64,000 nt of DNA from an uncultured Bacteroidota bacterium (GTDB lineage: Bacteria; Bacteroidota; Bacteroidia; NS11-12g; UBA9320): positions 124,001-188,000 of the forward strand of contig CAKZLB010000017.1 of assembly GCA_937124965.1 (NCBI GenBank), written 5' to 3'. Under the pieces are notes generated by a model. That model searched no databases. It worked only from the letters and a program-made list of their open reading frames with translations, and was not told where the DNA came from. The translations under genes and the position numbers were made by a program. Each line of letters opens with the position of its first letter. Position 1 is the first letter of the stretch. Shown here piece by piece: positions 7,872 to 16,827 of the stretch.

Positions 7872-9122
7872 ATGGATCTTTTTGAAAAATTAACATCGAA
7901 CATGGGGCCTTTAGCGTTGCATGCAGATGAGGCAAAAGGGTATTATACATTCCCTAAACTTGAAGGAGAAATCGCTCCACGCATGATGTTTAACGGTAAG
8001 GAACGCTTAACATGGAGTTTGAATAACTACTTAGGACTAGCGAATCATCCGGAAGTTCGTAAAGCGGATGCAGATGCAGCAGCAGAGTTCGGTCTTGCCT
8101 ATCCAATGGGTGCCAGAATGATGTCTGGAAACTCAAGCAATCATGAGATGCTTGAAGATGAATTAAGCAAATTTGTTCAAAAAGAGGACACAATGTTGCT
8201 CAATTTCGGGTACCAGGGAGTTTTGTCAATAATCGATGCAGTTGTAGATCGTCATGATGTGATCGTTTACGATGCAGAGTCACATGCTTGCATCATCGAT
8301 GGTGTTCGTTTACACCAAGGCAAGCGATTTGTGTATGCGCACAATGACATGGAAAACTTAGAGAAACAACTTGTTAGAGCTACTAAGTTGGCCGAGAAGA
8401 CTGGTGGGGCAATTCTTGTAATCACAGAAGGTGTATTTGGCATGTCTGGAAATCAAGGAGATTTAAAAGGCGTTGTAGAACTTAAGAAAAAATATAATTT
8501 CAGAGTTTTAGTGGATGATGCACATGGTTTTGGAACATTGGGGAAAACTGGCGCTGGTGCTGGCGAAGAACAAGGTGTTCAAGATGAAATAGATTTATAC
8601 TTCTCAACGTTTGCGAAATCGATGGCAAGCATTGGAGCATTTGTAAGCGGTGATAAAAAAATCATTGATTATTTGCGCTACAATACACGGTCTCAAATAT
8701 TTGCTAAATCGTTACCAATGCCTTTAGTAATTGGAGCACTTAAGCGTTTAGAGTTGTTGCGAACGAAACCAGAAATTAAAGACAATCTTTGGAAAGTTGT
8801 AAATGCTCTTCAAGGTGGTTTGCGAAAAGAAGGATTTAACATTGGTACAACTAAGTCATGCGTAACTCCAGTAATTTTAAACGGTACAGTGGAGGAAGCA
8901 CTTCATTTAATTCATGATTTAAGAGAGAATTTTGCAATTTTCTGTTCTATTGTCGTATACCCAGTAGTTCCTAAAGGGATTATTATGTTGCGTTTAATTC
9001 CAACGGCTGCTCATTCAATTTCGGATGTTGAAGAAACAATCACAGCGTTTGGTGCGATTAAAGAAAAGTTAGCCAACGGAGAATATCAAAAACATGAAGT
9101 AGCAGATTTGTCGTTAGGATAG
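7872..9122 (+). CDS. Alpha-oxoamine synthase family PLP enzyme, probably serine palmitoyltransferase
   Basis: Fold-type I PLP enzyme. The PLP-binding aspartate lies in VDDAHGFGTLG (D215/D216) and the Schiff-base lysine is K249 in STFAKSMASIGAF; HACIIDGVRL and HNDMENLEKQL are typical of the alpha-oxoamine synthases that condense an amino acid with an acyl-CoA and release CO2. The HNDMENLEKQL stretch and the overall sequence recall Bacteroides serine palmitoyltransferase, which makes 3-ketosphinganine, first step of the sphingolipids common in this phylum. 2-amino-3-ketobutyrate ligase (kbl) and 8-amino-7-oxononanoate synthase (bioF) are alternatives; no biotin or threonine genes lie nearby. 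A single gene with its own promoter and a strong terminator. Confidence 0.82.
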   Translation: MDLFEKLTSNMGPLALHADEAKGYYTFPKLEGEIAPRMMFNGKERLTWSLNNYLGLANHPEVRKADADAAAEFGLAYPMGARMMSGNSSNHEMLEDELSKFVQKEDTMLLNFGYQGVLSIIDAVVDRHDVIVYDAESHACIIDGVRLHQGKRFVYAHNDMENLEKQLVRATKLAEKTGGAILVITEGVFGMSGNQGDLKGVVELKKKYNFRVLVDDAHGFGTLGKTGAGAGEEQGVQDEIDLYFSTFAKSMASIGAFVSGDKKIIDYLRYNTRSQIFAKSLPMPLVIGALKRLELLRTKPEIKDNLWKVVNALQGGLRKEGFNIGTTKSCVTPVILNGTVEEALHLIHDLRENFAIFCSIVVYPVVPKGIIMLRLIPTAAHSISDVEETITAFGAIKEKLANGEYQKHEVADLSLG

Positions 9123-9145
9123 ACAATCGTTACGGATAAAGATAT

Positions 9146-9179
9146 AAGCCTCAAATCGTACGATTTGAGGCTTTTTTTT
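9146..9179 (+). terminator. Rho-independent terminator after the oxoamine synthase gene
   Basis: Perfect palindrome AAGCCTCAAATCG-TA-CGATTTGAGGCTT (9146-9173) that runs into eight Ts. The HhH protein gene starts 6 nt after it. Confidence 0.92.
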
Positions 9180-9184
9180 GCTTC

Positions 9185-10033
9185 ATGCTTCGTAATTTCT
9201 TTCGATTTTCAATATCTGAACATAAAGGTGTTTTGCTTCTTACTATCGTTCTAAGCATTACTATGATTGTTAGGTTTATTCCTTTTTCTAAAAGATCTGC
9301 AACCGTTGAACTTGACTATATAAAACTCACGAAACCGACAGTAGTTCAGAGCAAAAAGCAACGTATTAAATCGAAAGCAAATCAAAAGTTAGTGTTAACG
9401 AAGTTTGACCCAAACTATGTCAAAGCTGCAGATTTTTATAAAATGGGTTTCAATAAATCATTTGTTTCAAGCTGGTTTAGGTCCAAGCAATCGGTAGGGT
9501 TTATAACGAGTTTTGAGAGCTTCGAACAAATGAACCTGCCCAACGTCCAAAAAGAATTGATTCGACCGTATATCGATTTATCGCGATACAATACCATTGA
9601 AAAAAGGGAAAACAAAAAGATTTTAAGACCCCAAAAAGTAGTTGTAAACATCAATGAAGCGGACTCTGTATCCTTAAAAGAATTAGTCGGTATTGGTAAT
9701 AAATTGTCAAAACGAATTGTAAAATATCGTGAGAGACTTGGAGGGTTTCATAGCTTAGATCAGTTACTCGAAGTTTACGGAATAACCGATGAGGTATTGC
9801 TCAAGAACGAAGGGTTTGTAAGTTGTGAAGGAGATGTTGAATTATTTAATGTCAATACAATCCATCTGAACGATTTAAAAAATCATCCATATATCGATTA
9901 TAATTTTGCAAAGAAAGTAATCGCCTATCGAGACCAGCATGGATCATATCATTCCATTGATGATTTCAAAAAGATCTACGGAATAGATACTGCAACCATT
10001 ATGCGAATTAAGCCATACTTGCGTTTTGATTAG
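9185..10033 (+). CDS. Helix-hairpin-helix (ComEA-like) protein with N-terminal membrane segment
   Basis: A basic N-terminus and one hydrophobic segment (about residues 14-33) are followed by a Lys-rich linker and two or three helix-hairpin-helix units. One unit is NINEADSVSLKELVGIGNKLSKRIVKYRERLGGFHSLDQLLEVYGI, shown here as a description of residues about 155-200; another is FNVNTIHLNDLKNHPYIDYNFAKKVIAYRDQHG near 222-255. ComEA-type domains bind DNA, and membrane-anchored forms are linked to DNA uptake, but Bacteroidota proteins of this size are uncharacterised. The stop codon overlaps the end of convergent gldB by 4 nt. Confidence 0.8.
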   Translation: MLRNFFRFSISEHKGVLLLTIVLSITMIVRFIPFSKRSATVELDYIKLTKPTVVQSKKQRIKSKANQKLVLTKFDPNYVKAADFYKMGFNKSFVSSWFRSKQSVGFITSFESFEQMNLPNVQKELIRPYIDLSRYNTIEKRENKKILRPQKVVVNINEADSVSLKELVGIGNKLSKRIVKYRERLGGFHSLDQLLEVYGITDEVLLKNEGFVSCEGDVELFNVNTIHLNDLKNHPYIDYNFAKKVIAYRDQHGSYHSIDDFKKIYGIDTATIMRIKPYLRFD

Positions 10034-11070
10034 GGTTTGTAGCCCGACTTCCTCAACAATTCATCAGGTGATATGTTATCGAACAATTCTTGTAATTCTG
10101 TTTCTGGATGCTTATCCATGTACTCACGTACAATTTGCCATCCAGCCCACACACCGATTTTTGGTGGCGATTCTTGAGGAACATTCATTCCTTTCGAAAA
10201 AGGACCATCAGAAATCATTCCTGTGTATTTTCGGTATTCGGTGCTGTACAACAGATCTGCTTCAATTAAATGACTCCAAATTTGTTTTTCATTTTCATAA
10301 CACCATTCAATTTTTCCTTGAGCATAACCAATTTTTAATGAGTCTGGCGTGTCAGGTAACAAAGCATCAAGGGCATAAAGCACTTTGCCTTGAAAAATCA
10401 TTTCATCAAGTAATCTATTCTTTTCAGAACCAGTGTACTCACTTTCTAACCAACCTCTCATTACGTTTGGTACAATGTAATCTTTGCGAAATCGGTTTAT
10501 TAAATATTGAGGAAATTCTAAACCCGGTGACTGATAAGGTCCGAATTGTGCCCCTAAATACATATCTAAACCAATACCGATAGCGTTTTCTGTCGTAATT
10601 ACTTGACTTCTAAAAGGTGTCACAACTGTATATATAGAAGGGATAATCTTCTCAGGAAAATGATAGTGGTAGTAGGAGAATGCTTCACTTAGCTCCTCTT
10701 CAAGCCAATCTATTTCTGGATATGTAGAATCGGCAGTTTTGTACAAATGCATCATTTCATCATTTGTAACAAACTTGATTAGACCATCAGCACTTGCCTC
10801 GACTGGAATAAAACCATCACGCGTTTCTGTACCCATAATGCCGCGTTTAAACACATGAATAAAATTACTGTCTAATTTGTCTAGGTTTTTATAATCCTCA
10901 ACGTTTCGAACCGAAAAAATATCATCCTCCAAACGATTGATGCGAACTTCTACTTCACTATTGGTCAAATCTACATGGTGCTTACTGGTATCAGAGCAAC
11001 CTGCGACAACAATTATCGATAATAAAGATGCAATAAGGTTTAACCGTTTTATTCTCATTTTTTTTATCAT
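10030..11070 (-). CDS. gldB: GldB, gliding motility lipoprotein
   Basis: GldB is needed for gliding in Flavobacterium johnsoniae and its homologues are widespread in Bacteroidota. The protein begins with a basic, hydrophobic leader ending in lipobox VVAGC, so it is a lipoprotein. Conserved stretches include FIHVFKRGIMG, FPEKIIPSIYTVVTPF, IGIGLDMYLG, FPQYLINRFR and the C-terminal KIGVWAGWQIVREYM. I chose the ATG at 11068-11070; ATG 11056-11058 is possible, but a start at 11238 would add 56 residues lying across the divergent gene and before the signal peptide. The -7 box at 11093-11100 supports this start. Confidence 0.88.
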   Translation of the reverse strand: MIKKMRIKRLNLIASLLSIIVVAGCSDTSKHHVDLTNSEVEVRINRLEDDIFSVRNVEDYKNLDKLDSNFIHVFKRGIMGTETRDGFIPVEASADGLIKFVTNDEMMHLYKTADSTYPEIDWLEEELSEAFSYYHYHFPEKIIPSIYTVVTPFRSQVITTENAIGIGLDMYLGAQFGPYQSPGLEFPQYLINRFRKDYIVPNVMRGWLESEYTGSEKNRLLDEMIFQGKVLYALDALLPDTPDSLKIGYAQGKIEWCYENEKQIWSHLIEADLLYSTEYRKYTGMISDGPFSKGMNVPQESPPKIGVWAGWQIVREYMDKHPETELQELFDNISPDELLRKSGYKP

Positions 11071-11092
11071 TTTTGCCTGTACATTTAAAATG

Positions 11093-11100
11093 CAAAAGTA
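11093..11100 (-). promoter_or_regulatory. -7 box of the gldB promoter
   Basis: On the minus strand TACTTTTG matches TAnnTTTG exactly. A TTTA about 20 nt upstream is a weak -33 element. The RNA would start about 16 nt before the gldB ATG. The box overlaps the start codon of the divergent barrel gene, so the two genes share control DNA. Confidence 0.45.
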
Positions 11101-11837
11101 TGAAGTTGAAATCAATAGCCTATAAAGGTTTTTTCGCACTGCTAATAATAACTTCACTAGAGGCAAACGCTCAAGACCAACGATTTCGTGTAGGGATGAA
11201 GTTTTCTGGTAACTTGTCTTGGTTTTCTCCAGTTTCAAAAAATATTGATCGAGTTGGGACGACCTTAGGATATAGTTATGGTCTTATGGGTGATTACAAT
11301 TTTCAAAAGTATTATGCCTTAAGTGCAGAGTTATTGTTTACTGAAATAGGCGGAAGTATGCAACACAGAGATCTTTTAATGTCGAAGAATGATTCATCAA
11401 CTGTTAAAAATCACTCAGATGTGCGTTATGATTACCGATTAAAGTATGTTCAGCTTCCAATATCAATTAAGTTTAAAACGAAAGAATTTGGGTATTGGAC
11501 GTATTGGGCGCAATTTGGAACATCACCTTCTTTCTTGACAACGGCAATTGCCGATATTTCAGGAAAGACAGTTGAGTCTGCGTTCGACGACCCAACCAAT
11601 ATTCGGGTTAACAAAAAAGAAAATGACGATTACCATTTTACCAATTTCGAAGACAAAGTCTTTTTGCTCAGAATGCCATTAATGATTGGAGCAGGTGTTG
11701 AATACAAGTTAGCGGGAAACACTTCCTTGTATGGAGGTATTCGAGTTGACAATGATTTTATTAATACTTTTAATGCGGATGATGCGACCAATGCAAAGTC
11801 TCGTTTTGTCAGTTTAAACGTCGGAGTATTCTTCTAA
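11100..11837 (+). CDS. PorT-family outer-membrane beta-barrel protein
   Basis: A signal peptide (about residues 1-24, ending LEANAQ) precedes a protein made of alternating aromatic/polar beta strands and ending in SRFVSLNVGVFF, a typical outer-membrane C-terminus with terminal Phe. FRVGMKFSGNLSWFSP at the mature N-terminus and YVQLPISIKFKT in the middle fit the PorT/OMP_b-brl_2 family. PorT itself belongs to the type IX secretion system; the proximity to gldB is suggestive, but the family is large and I cannot tell. I chose ATG 11100; an in-frame ATG at 11073 would put nine extra residues before the signal peptide. nadE follows after 14 nt. Confidence 0.78.
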   Translation: MKLKSIAYKGFFALLIITSLEANAQDQRFRVGMKFSGNLSWFSPVSKNIDRVGTTLGYSYGLMGDYNFQKYYALSAELLFTEIGGSMQHRDLLMSKNDSSTVKNHSDVRYDYRLKYVQLPISIKFKTKEFGYWTYWAQFGTSPSFLTTAIADISGKTVESAFDDPTNIRVNKKENDDYHFTNFEDKVFLLRMPLMIGAGVEYKLAGNTSLYGGIRVDNDFINTFNADDATNAKSRFVSLNVGVFF

Positions 11838-11851
11838 TCGATAAATACTAG

Positions 11852-13489
11852 ATGAAAATTGTTCTTTCTCAACTAAACTATGTCATTGGTGACTTGGATG
11901 GAAACGTCCAAAAAATGATAAAACAGATTTCTCGTGCAAAGGAAGATCAGGCAGATTTAGTTGTCTTTTCGGAACTTAGTCTTTGTGGTTACATCCCTAA
12001 AGACATGCTCAATTATAACAGCTTTATTAACAGATGCTACGCAGCACTTGATACCTTGGTACAAGCAACTGAAGGCATTGGTGTTTTAGTAGGAATGCCA
12101 ACCAAATCTGGTCTAAAAAAAGGTAAAGACCTTTATAATTCTGCAGTTTTAATAGAAAATGGAGAAGTACAGGATACGGTAAACAAAACCTTACTTCCAA
12201 CGTACGACGTTTTTGATGAATATCGCTACTTTGAGTCTAATAAATCCTTTAAGCTAATTGAATTCAGAGGTTTTAAGCTTGCCGTTACAATTTGCGAAGA
12301 TTTGTGGAATTTGGATGAACCCATATTGTACGAAACCACACCAATGGATGAGTTAGTAAAGCTTAATCCTGATATCATGATTAATTTGTCTGGTTCTCCC
12401 TATAGTTATAACCATGTGGAGGAGCGCAAAAATCGAATGATTGATAATGCAAAGGAGTACAAACTTCCGATGGTTTATGTAAATCAAGTTGGAGCTAACA
12501 CCGATATTTTGTTCGACGGTGGATCAATGTTCATCAACAAAACCGGTGAGATTGCCGAAGAATTGAAGTATTTCGAAGAAGATTATCGCTGTGTAGAGTG
12601 GACAAAAGAAGAAACCTATCCCGACAATAGCCTGGATTATAAGGATGAAGATATTGAACTTATTCATGATGCATTAGTTATGGGAATAAGAGATTACTTT
12701 GGAAAAATGGGCTTCAAAAAGGCGTTGTTAGGCTCTTCTGGTGGAATAGACTCAGCAGTAATAAATGCTCTTGCCGTTGAGGCATTGGGAGCCGAAAATG
12801 TCCGAGCGATTTTGATGCCATCAAAATATTCATCGGAAGGCTCTGTTCTTCATGCAAAAGAGCTTGCTGAAAACTTGAATTGTCCCTATGATGTTATATC
12901 CATTAAGGATATGGTTGATTCAATCGAAACAACCTTAGCTCCTACTTTTGGTAATTTGCCGGCAGATGTAACTGAGGAAAACATCCAAGCAAGAAGTCGT
13001 GGTGTTTTACTAATGGCGCTGAGTAATAAATTCGGAGCAATGGTTTTAAATACAAGCAATAAGAGCGAAACTGCTGTTGGTTATGCAACGCTTTATGGTG
13101 ATATGTGTGGCGGACTTTCAGCGATTGGAGATTTGTATAAAATGCAGGTGTATGAAATGGCTCGGTATATTAATCGTAATACAGAAATTATCCCAACTGA
13201 AATAATCACAAAACCTCCATCAGCCGAGCTTCGGTTTGATCAAAAGGATAGTGATTCGCTCCCTCCTTATGAGTTATTAGATGCCATTTTGTTAAACTAT
13301 ATCGAGAAACAATTGGGTTTGGAAGAAATCGTTGGATTAGGGTTTGATGAAGAAACAGTACGAAGCGTAATTAAGCTAGTGGATAGAAACGAATATAAAC
13401 GGTTTCAAGCAGCACCAATCTTACGAATTTCAAATCTCGCATTTGGCATAGGCAGACAAATGCCCCTGGTTGGAAAGTTTAATAATTGA
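11852..13489 (+). CDS. nadE: NadE, glutamine-dependent NAD+ synthetase
   Basis: Last step of NAD synthesis: amidation of deamido-NAD with ammonia taken from glutamine. The N-terminal half is a nitrilase-type glutaminase with the Glu-Lys-Cys triad in VFSELSLCGY, VNKTLLPTYDVFDEYRYF and VTICEDLWN. The C-terminal half is the ATP-pyrophosphatase synthetase with the PP-loop GSSGGIDSA (around residues 293-301) and NTSNKSETAVGYATLYGD. Length of 545 is right for the two-domain form. In Flavobacterium nadE also lies near gldB/gldC, so the context is conserved. Confidence 0.96.
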   Translation: MKIVLSQLNYVIGDLDGNVQKMIKQISRAKEDQADLVVFSELSLCGYIPKDMLNYNSFINRCYAALDTLVQATEGIGVLVGMPTKSGLKKGKDLYNSAVLIENGEVQDTVNKTLLPTYDVFDEYRYFESNKSFKLIEFRGFKLAVTICEDLWNLDEPILYETTPMDELVKLNPDIMINLSGSPYSYNHVEERKNRMIDNAKEYKLPMVYVNQVGANTDILFDGGSMFINKTGEIAEELKYFEEDYRCVEWTKEETYPDNSLDYKDEDIELIHDALVMGIRDYFGKMGFKKALLGSSGGIDSAVINALAVEALGAENVRAILMPSKYSSEGSVLHAKELAENLNCPYDVISIKDMVDSIETTLAPTFGNLPADVTEENIQARSRGVLLMALSNKFGAMVLNTSNKSETAVGYATLYGDMCGGLSAIGDLYKMQVYEMARYINRNTEIIPTEIITKPPSAELRFDQKDSDSLPPYELLDAILLNYIEKQLGLEEIVGLGFDEETVRSVIKLVDRNEYKRFQAAPILRISNLAFGIGRQMPLVGKFNN

Positions 13490-13629
13490 GAATTGATAAT
13501 TGTCAATTAAAAGTTACCATTGAAATAATTTACAACTATCGATTTTCAATTCTCAATGTCAATTACCTTTGTCACGTATAAGTTGGTTGAAAAGTTTACA
13601 ATTTTCAATTCTCAATTGACAATTAAAAA
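13485..13629. repeat. AT-rich intergenic repeat cluster between nadE and the mutarotase gene
   Basis: Three related copies of an AATTCTCAATTGACAATTA-like word fill this gap: one inverted at 13485-13507 (TTGAGAATTGATAATTGTCAATT, overlapping the nadE stop), one at 13541-13564 and one at 13601-13625. The outer copies can pair to form a long hairpin. TACCTTTG at 13564-13571 matches the -7 consensus and may be the promoter of the next gene. Similar imperfect AT repeats are common between genes in this phylum. Confidence 0.6.
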
Positions 13630-14478
13630 GTGCAATTAAAAAACGATAAAATAGCTATTGAAGTAGCGACATTAGGAGCAGAGCTGCAGAGTTTAAAGAA
13701 TGTAGAAACGGGACAAGAGTTTTTATGGCAAGCTGATCCTGAGGTTTGGCCACGATATGCACCGAATTTGTTTCCGTTGGTAGGTCGATTGCGTGATGAC
13801 GAATACATAATAGGTGAGGAAACGTATTCACTCGGGCAGCATGGTTTTGCACGAGAGAAAGAGTTTGATGTGATAAAATGGAATCCATCAGAAGTAACCT
13901 TTTCATTAAAAAGTTCACTTGAAACATATCCGTCGTATCCGTTTGATTTTGAGTTACGCATTGGGTATCAGCTCAAAGGAAACAAAGTGCTTCAATCGTT
14001 TGAAGTTATCAATACCGGTGATGAGGATTTACCATTTAGCTTTGGGGCTCACCCGGCATTTATCGCAGATCCAATCGAGGAATATCGCTTAGAATTTAGT
14101 GATGAGGAAACGGAAGAGTCAGATACTGTAATCAATGGCATTCGTTCTGGTTTTATGAGAAGCTGTTTTGATGGTAATTCTATCCACTTGTCAAAGTCAA
14201 TATTTGATAAAGACGCTTTGATTTTTAAAGGGTTAAAATCACAAACTATTACGCTTAAACACAATGATGGTCGAGAAGTATTGTCGATGACACTCAATGG
14301 GTTTCCGTACTTAGGAATATGGGCTAAACCCCAGGCAAATTATGTGTGTATCGAACCATGGTGTGGGATTGCCGACAAACATAATCACGATAAAAATCTG
14401 TTCACAAAAGAAGGTATTGTGGTTCTGCCTGAGGGTGAAAACTATCGTCGAGAAATAGAACTAACGCTAAAAAGTTAG
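13630..14478 (+). CDS. Aldose 1-epimerase family protein (LacX/mutarotase-like)
   Basis: A galactose-mutarotase-like beta-sandwich protein of 282 residues. GAELQSLKN near the N-terminus, PNLFPLVGRLRDD, LGQHGFAREKEF (with the conserved His), SFGAHPAF (second conserved His) and CIEPWCGIADKHN are family landmarks; the latter three hold the usual substrate-binding residues. Members interconvert sugar anomers; the LacX branch has no proven substrate. The start is GTG at 13630: an in-frame TAA lies two codons upstream, and no ATG is found before the conserved N-terminus. It ends 7 nt from convergent fahA; a weak hairpin CTAAC-8 nt-GTTAG covers the stop. Confidence 0.85.
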   Translation: MQLKNDKIAIEVATLGAELQSLKNVETGQEFLWQADPEVWPRYAPNLFPLVGRLRDDEYIIGEETYSLGQHGFAREKEFDVIKWNPSEVTFSLKSSLETYPSYPFDFELRIGYQLKGNKVLQSFEVINTGDEDLPFSFGAHPAFIADPIEEYRLEFSDEETEESDTVINGIRSGFMRSCFDGNSIHLSKSIFDKDALIFKGLKSQTITLKHNDGREVLSMTLNGFPYLGIWAKPQANYVCIEPWCGIADKHNHDKNLFTKEGIVVLPEGENYRREIELTLKS

Positions 14479-14485
14479 TTGCAAT

Positions 14486-15715
14486 TTAGCCAACAATCTT
14501 TCCGATACTTTCACCAAAGCCAATACGTTTTGAGTCATTTTCGCAATAGGCTCTCATCGTGATTGTGTCGCCATCAAGAATAAACTTTCTAGTTTCACCA
14601 CCGTTTAGTTGAATATCCTTTTTTCCTCCCCAACACAACTCTAACATACTGCCGTAGCTGTTTTCATCTTTTCCACTAATTGTACCACTAGCCATAACGT
14701 CACCCACATTTACATTACACCCGTTTACGGTATGATGAGCAAGTTGTTGTGCCATATTCCAATACATGTATTTGAAATTACTCTTACAAATCGTAGTGGC
14801 TTCTTGATTTTCTGGAGCCAAGTCAACTTCTAAATTGATATTGAAATTTTTATTTCCAGAATACTGTAAGTACGATAAAACTTCTGGTTCTTGTTTTACA
14901 CTTTCACATCTAAATGGCTCCAAGGCTTCCATCGTCACAATCCAAGGTGACATAGTCGATGCAAAGTTTTTTGCTAAAAATGGGCCCAATGGAACGTATT
15001 CCCATTTTTGAATATCTCTGGCGCTCCAATCATTGAAAACACTCATTCCAAAGATATGATTTTCAGCATCTTCCGTTGGAATTGTTGAGCCTAATTCAGT
15101 GGTTTTTCCTACTATGAAAGCCATTTCAAGTTCAAAATCAACTCGCTTACTTGGCCCAAATACGGGCTGGGTTGCCTCAGGTGGTAAGGTTTGTCCGTTT
15201 GGTCTTTTTATGTCCGTGCCGGAAACTACAATAGAACTGGCTCGTCCATGATAACCAACTGGAATATGTCGCCAGTTTGGTAACAACGCGTTAGCAGGGT
15301 CTCTGAACATTTTACCAACGTTTGTAGCGTGTTCAATGCTACTGTAGAAATCAGTATAGTCACCAATATGCAAGGGTAAAACCATAGTTGCAGTCTGACG
15401 ATCAACCAATATTGAGCCTTGATTCAAGTATAAGGCTGATGATTCATCGGTTAGCGCATCTTGCAATGTTTTTCGAACGGCTGACCAATTTGCCTTACCA
15501 GTTTCAATAAAGTCGTTTAAAACACCAGAACTAAATACAGATTTGTTAAATGATAGATGGTCAAATAATCCATGATCTGCCGCCAGGCGCATGTCAATTA
15601 TTTTGTCGCCGATAGCTACGCAAGGAGTTTTTCCATTGCTTGAAACATATACTCCAAATGGAAGATTGTGAATTGAGAAATCGTGAAAATCAGAAACGTT
15701 TAACCAGTTTTGCAT
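14486..15715 (-). CDS. fahA: Fumarylacetoacetase (tyrosine/homogentisate breakdown)
   Basis: Hydrolyses fumarylacetoacetate to fumarate and acetoacetate, last step of tyrosine degradation through homogentisate. The residues known from mammalian FAH are visible: YTDFYSS (metal Asp), FELEMAF (two metal Glu), NDWSARDIQKWEY (metal Asp), LGPFLAKNF (Lys) and MASGTISG (Thr). An N-terminal SH3-like domain (about 1-115) precedes the catalytic domain. Length of 409 matches the family. No other homogentisate pathway gene (hmgA, hpd) is in the window, so the pathway is dispersed. Confidence 0.95.
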   Translation of the reverse strand: MQNWLNVSDFHDFSIHNLPFGVYVSSNGKTPCVAIGDKIIDMRLAADHGLFDHLSFNKSVFSSGVLNDFIETGKANWSAVRKTLQDALTDESSALYLNQGSILVDRQTATMVLPLHIGDYTDFYSSIEHATNVGKMFRDPANALLPNWRHIPVGYHGRASSIVVSGTDIKRPNGQTLPPEATQPVFGPSKRVDFELEMAFIVGKTTELGSTIPTEDAENHIFGMSVFNDWSARDIQKWEYVPLGPFLAKNFASTMSPWIVTMEALEPFRCESVKQEPEVLSYLQYSGNKNFNINLEVDLAPENQEATTICKSNFKYMYWNMAQQLAHHTVNGCNVNVGDVMASGTISGKDENSYGSMLELCWGGKKDIQLNGGETRKFILDGDTITMRAYCENDSKRIGFGESIGKIVG

Positions 15716-15780
15716 ACGTATTATTTTGAAGCCTCGAAATTAATCATAATCCATCATCCAAGCCTATATTCGCCCCCTAA

Positions 15781-16827
15781 ATGTATTCTCTACTCAAGAA
15801 ATTCCTGTTTACGTTAGATGCGGAAAAGGCTCATCATCTAACCACAAAAACCTTAAAAATATTGGGCAATTTAGGTCTTTTAAGCATCGTGAGAAGGTTG
15901 ATGGTTGGCAAAGTGCATAATAATCCGGCTACACTGTTTGGAGTGCAATTCAAGAATAAGCTTGGGCTGGCAGCAGGGTTTGATAAGAACGCGGAGTATT
16001 TGGTAGAAATGGACACACTTGGTTTTGGCTTTGTGGAGATTGGAACCGTAACACCAAAGCCTCAAGAAGGTAATCCTAAACCACGTTTGTTTCGATTGCC
16101 TCTAGATACGGCGTTAATCAATCGAATGGGGTTTAATAATGGGGGAGTTGATGCCGCAGCAAAACGAATTAAGACTTTTAGAAAAAATCATTCATCTTCT
16201 GAATTAATTATCGGTGGAAACATAGGTAAGAATAAGGTTACACCAAATGCGGATGCACATATTGATTATAAAATTTGTTTTGAAAAACTATACAATCTGG
16301 TTGACTACTTTGTTGTCAATGTAAGTTCACCAAACACCCCAAATCTTCGGGAACTTCAGGATAAAGATGCGTTACGCGTTATTTTTCAAACCTTAAGAGA
16401 CACAGAAAAGGACTTGATGAAAGATGGTAAGCAAATACCACTTTTTGTTAAGATATCGCCAGACAATTCTTTTGAACAAATCGACGATATTTTATCGTTG
16501 GTAGAGGAGTTTGAGTTGACAGGTATTGTTGCTACGAATACAACCATTAGTCGTGAGAACTTAACGACAGATTCAACTATCGTAACTGAAATGGGAGCAG
16601 GAGGAGTAAGCGGAAAGCCTGTTCAAAATCGATCGGATGAAGTTGTGAACTACATTCGCTCAAAAAATAAAGATATCAGTTTGATTGGAGTTGGTGGTAT
16701 ACAAACAGGTGAAGATGCGATTAGAAAAATGAGTGCTGGAGCGGATTTAGTGCAGGTGTATTCGTGTTTTGTTTATGAAGGACCTCGGATGATTTCTCGG
16801 ATTACGAAAGCTATAAGCCTTAACTAA
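15781..16827 (+). CDS. pyrD: PyrD, class 2 (quinone-dependent) dihydroorotate dehydrogenase
   Basis: Oxidises dihydroorotate to orotate in pyrimidine synthesis and passes the electrons to quinone at the inner membrane. The N-terminal helices (about residues 1-40) are the membrane-associating extension typical of class 2. The FMN barrel contains GLAAGFDKNAE, FGFVEIGTVTPKPQ, NRMGFNNGG and NVSSPNTPNLRELQ, where the serine after the Asn is the class 2 catalytic base. Length of 348 fits. Its last 8 nt overlap the end of the convergent response regulator gene. Confidence 0.95.
   Translation: MYSLLKKFLFTLDAEKAHHLTTKTLKILGNLGLLSIVRRLMVGKVHNNPATLFGVQFKNKLGLAAGFDKNAEYLVEMDTLGFGFVEIGTVTPKPQEGNPKPRLFRLPLDTALINRMGFNNGGVDAAAKRIKTFRKNHSSSELIIGGNIGKNKVTPNADAHIDYKICFEKLYNLVDYFVVNVSSPNTPNLRELQDKDALRVIFQTLRDTEKDLMKDGKQIPLFVKISPDNSFEQIDDILSLVEEFELTGIVATNTTISRENLTTDSTIVTEMGAGGVSGKPVQNRSDEVVNYIRSKNKDISLIGVGGIQTGEDAIRKMSAGADLVQVYSCFVYEGPRMISRITKAISLN

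Noticed and set aside
10026-10583. 185-codon open frame on the plus strand across gldB
   Set aside because: It lies antisense to the conserved GldB C-terminus and its product resembles no family; GldB has all conserved blocks.
11071-11238. Longer N-terminus for GldB
   Set aside because: It would place 56 residues before a clear lipoprotein signal peptide and overlap the coding start of the divergent barrel gene.
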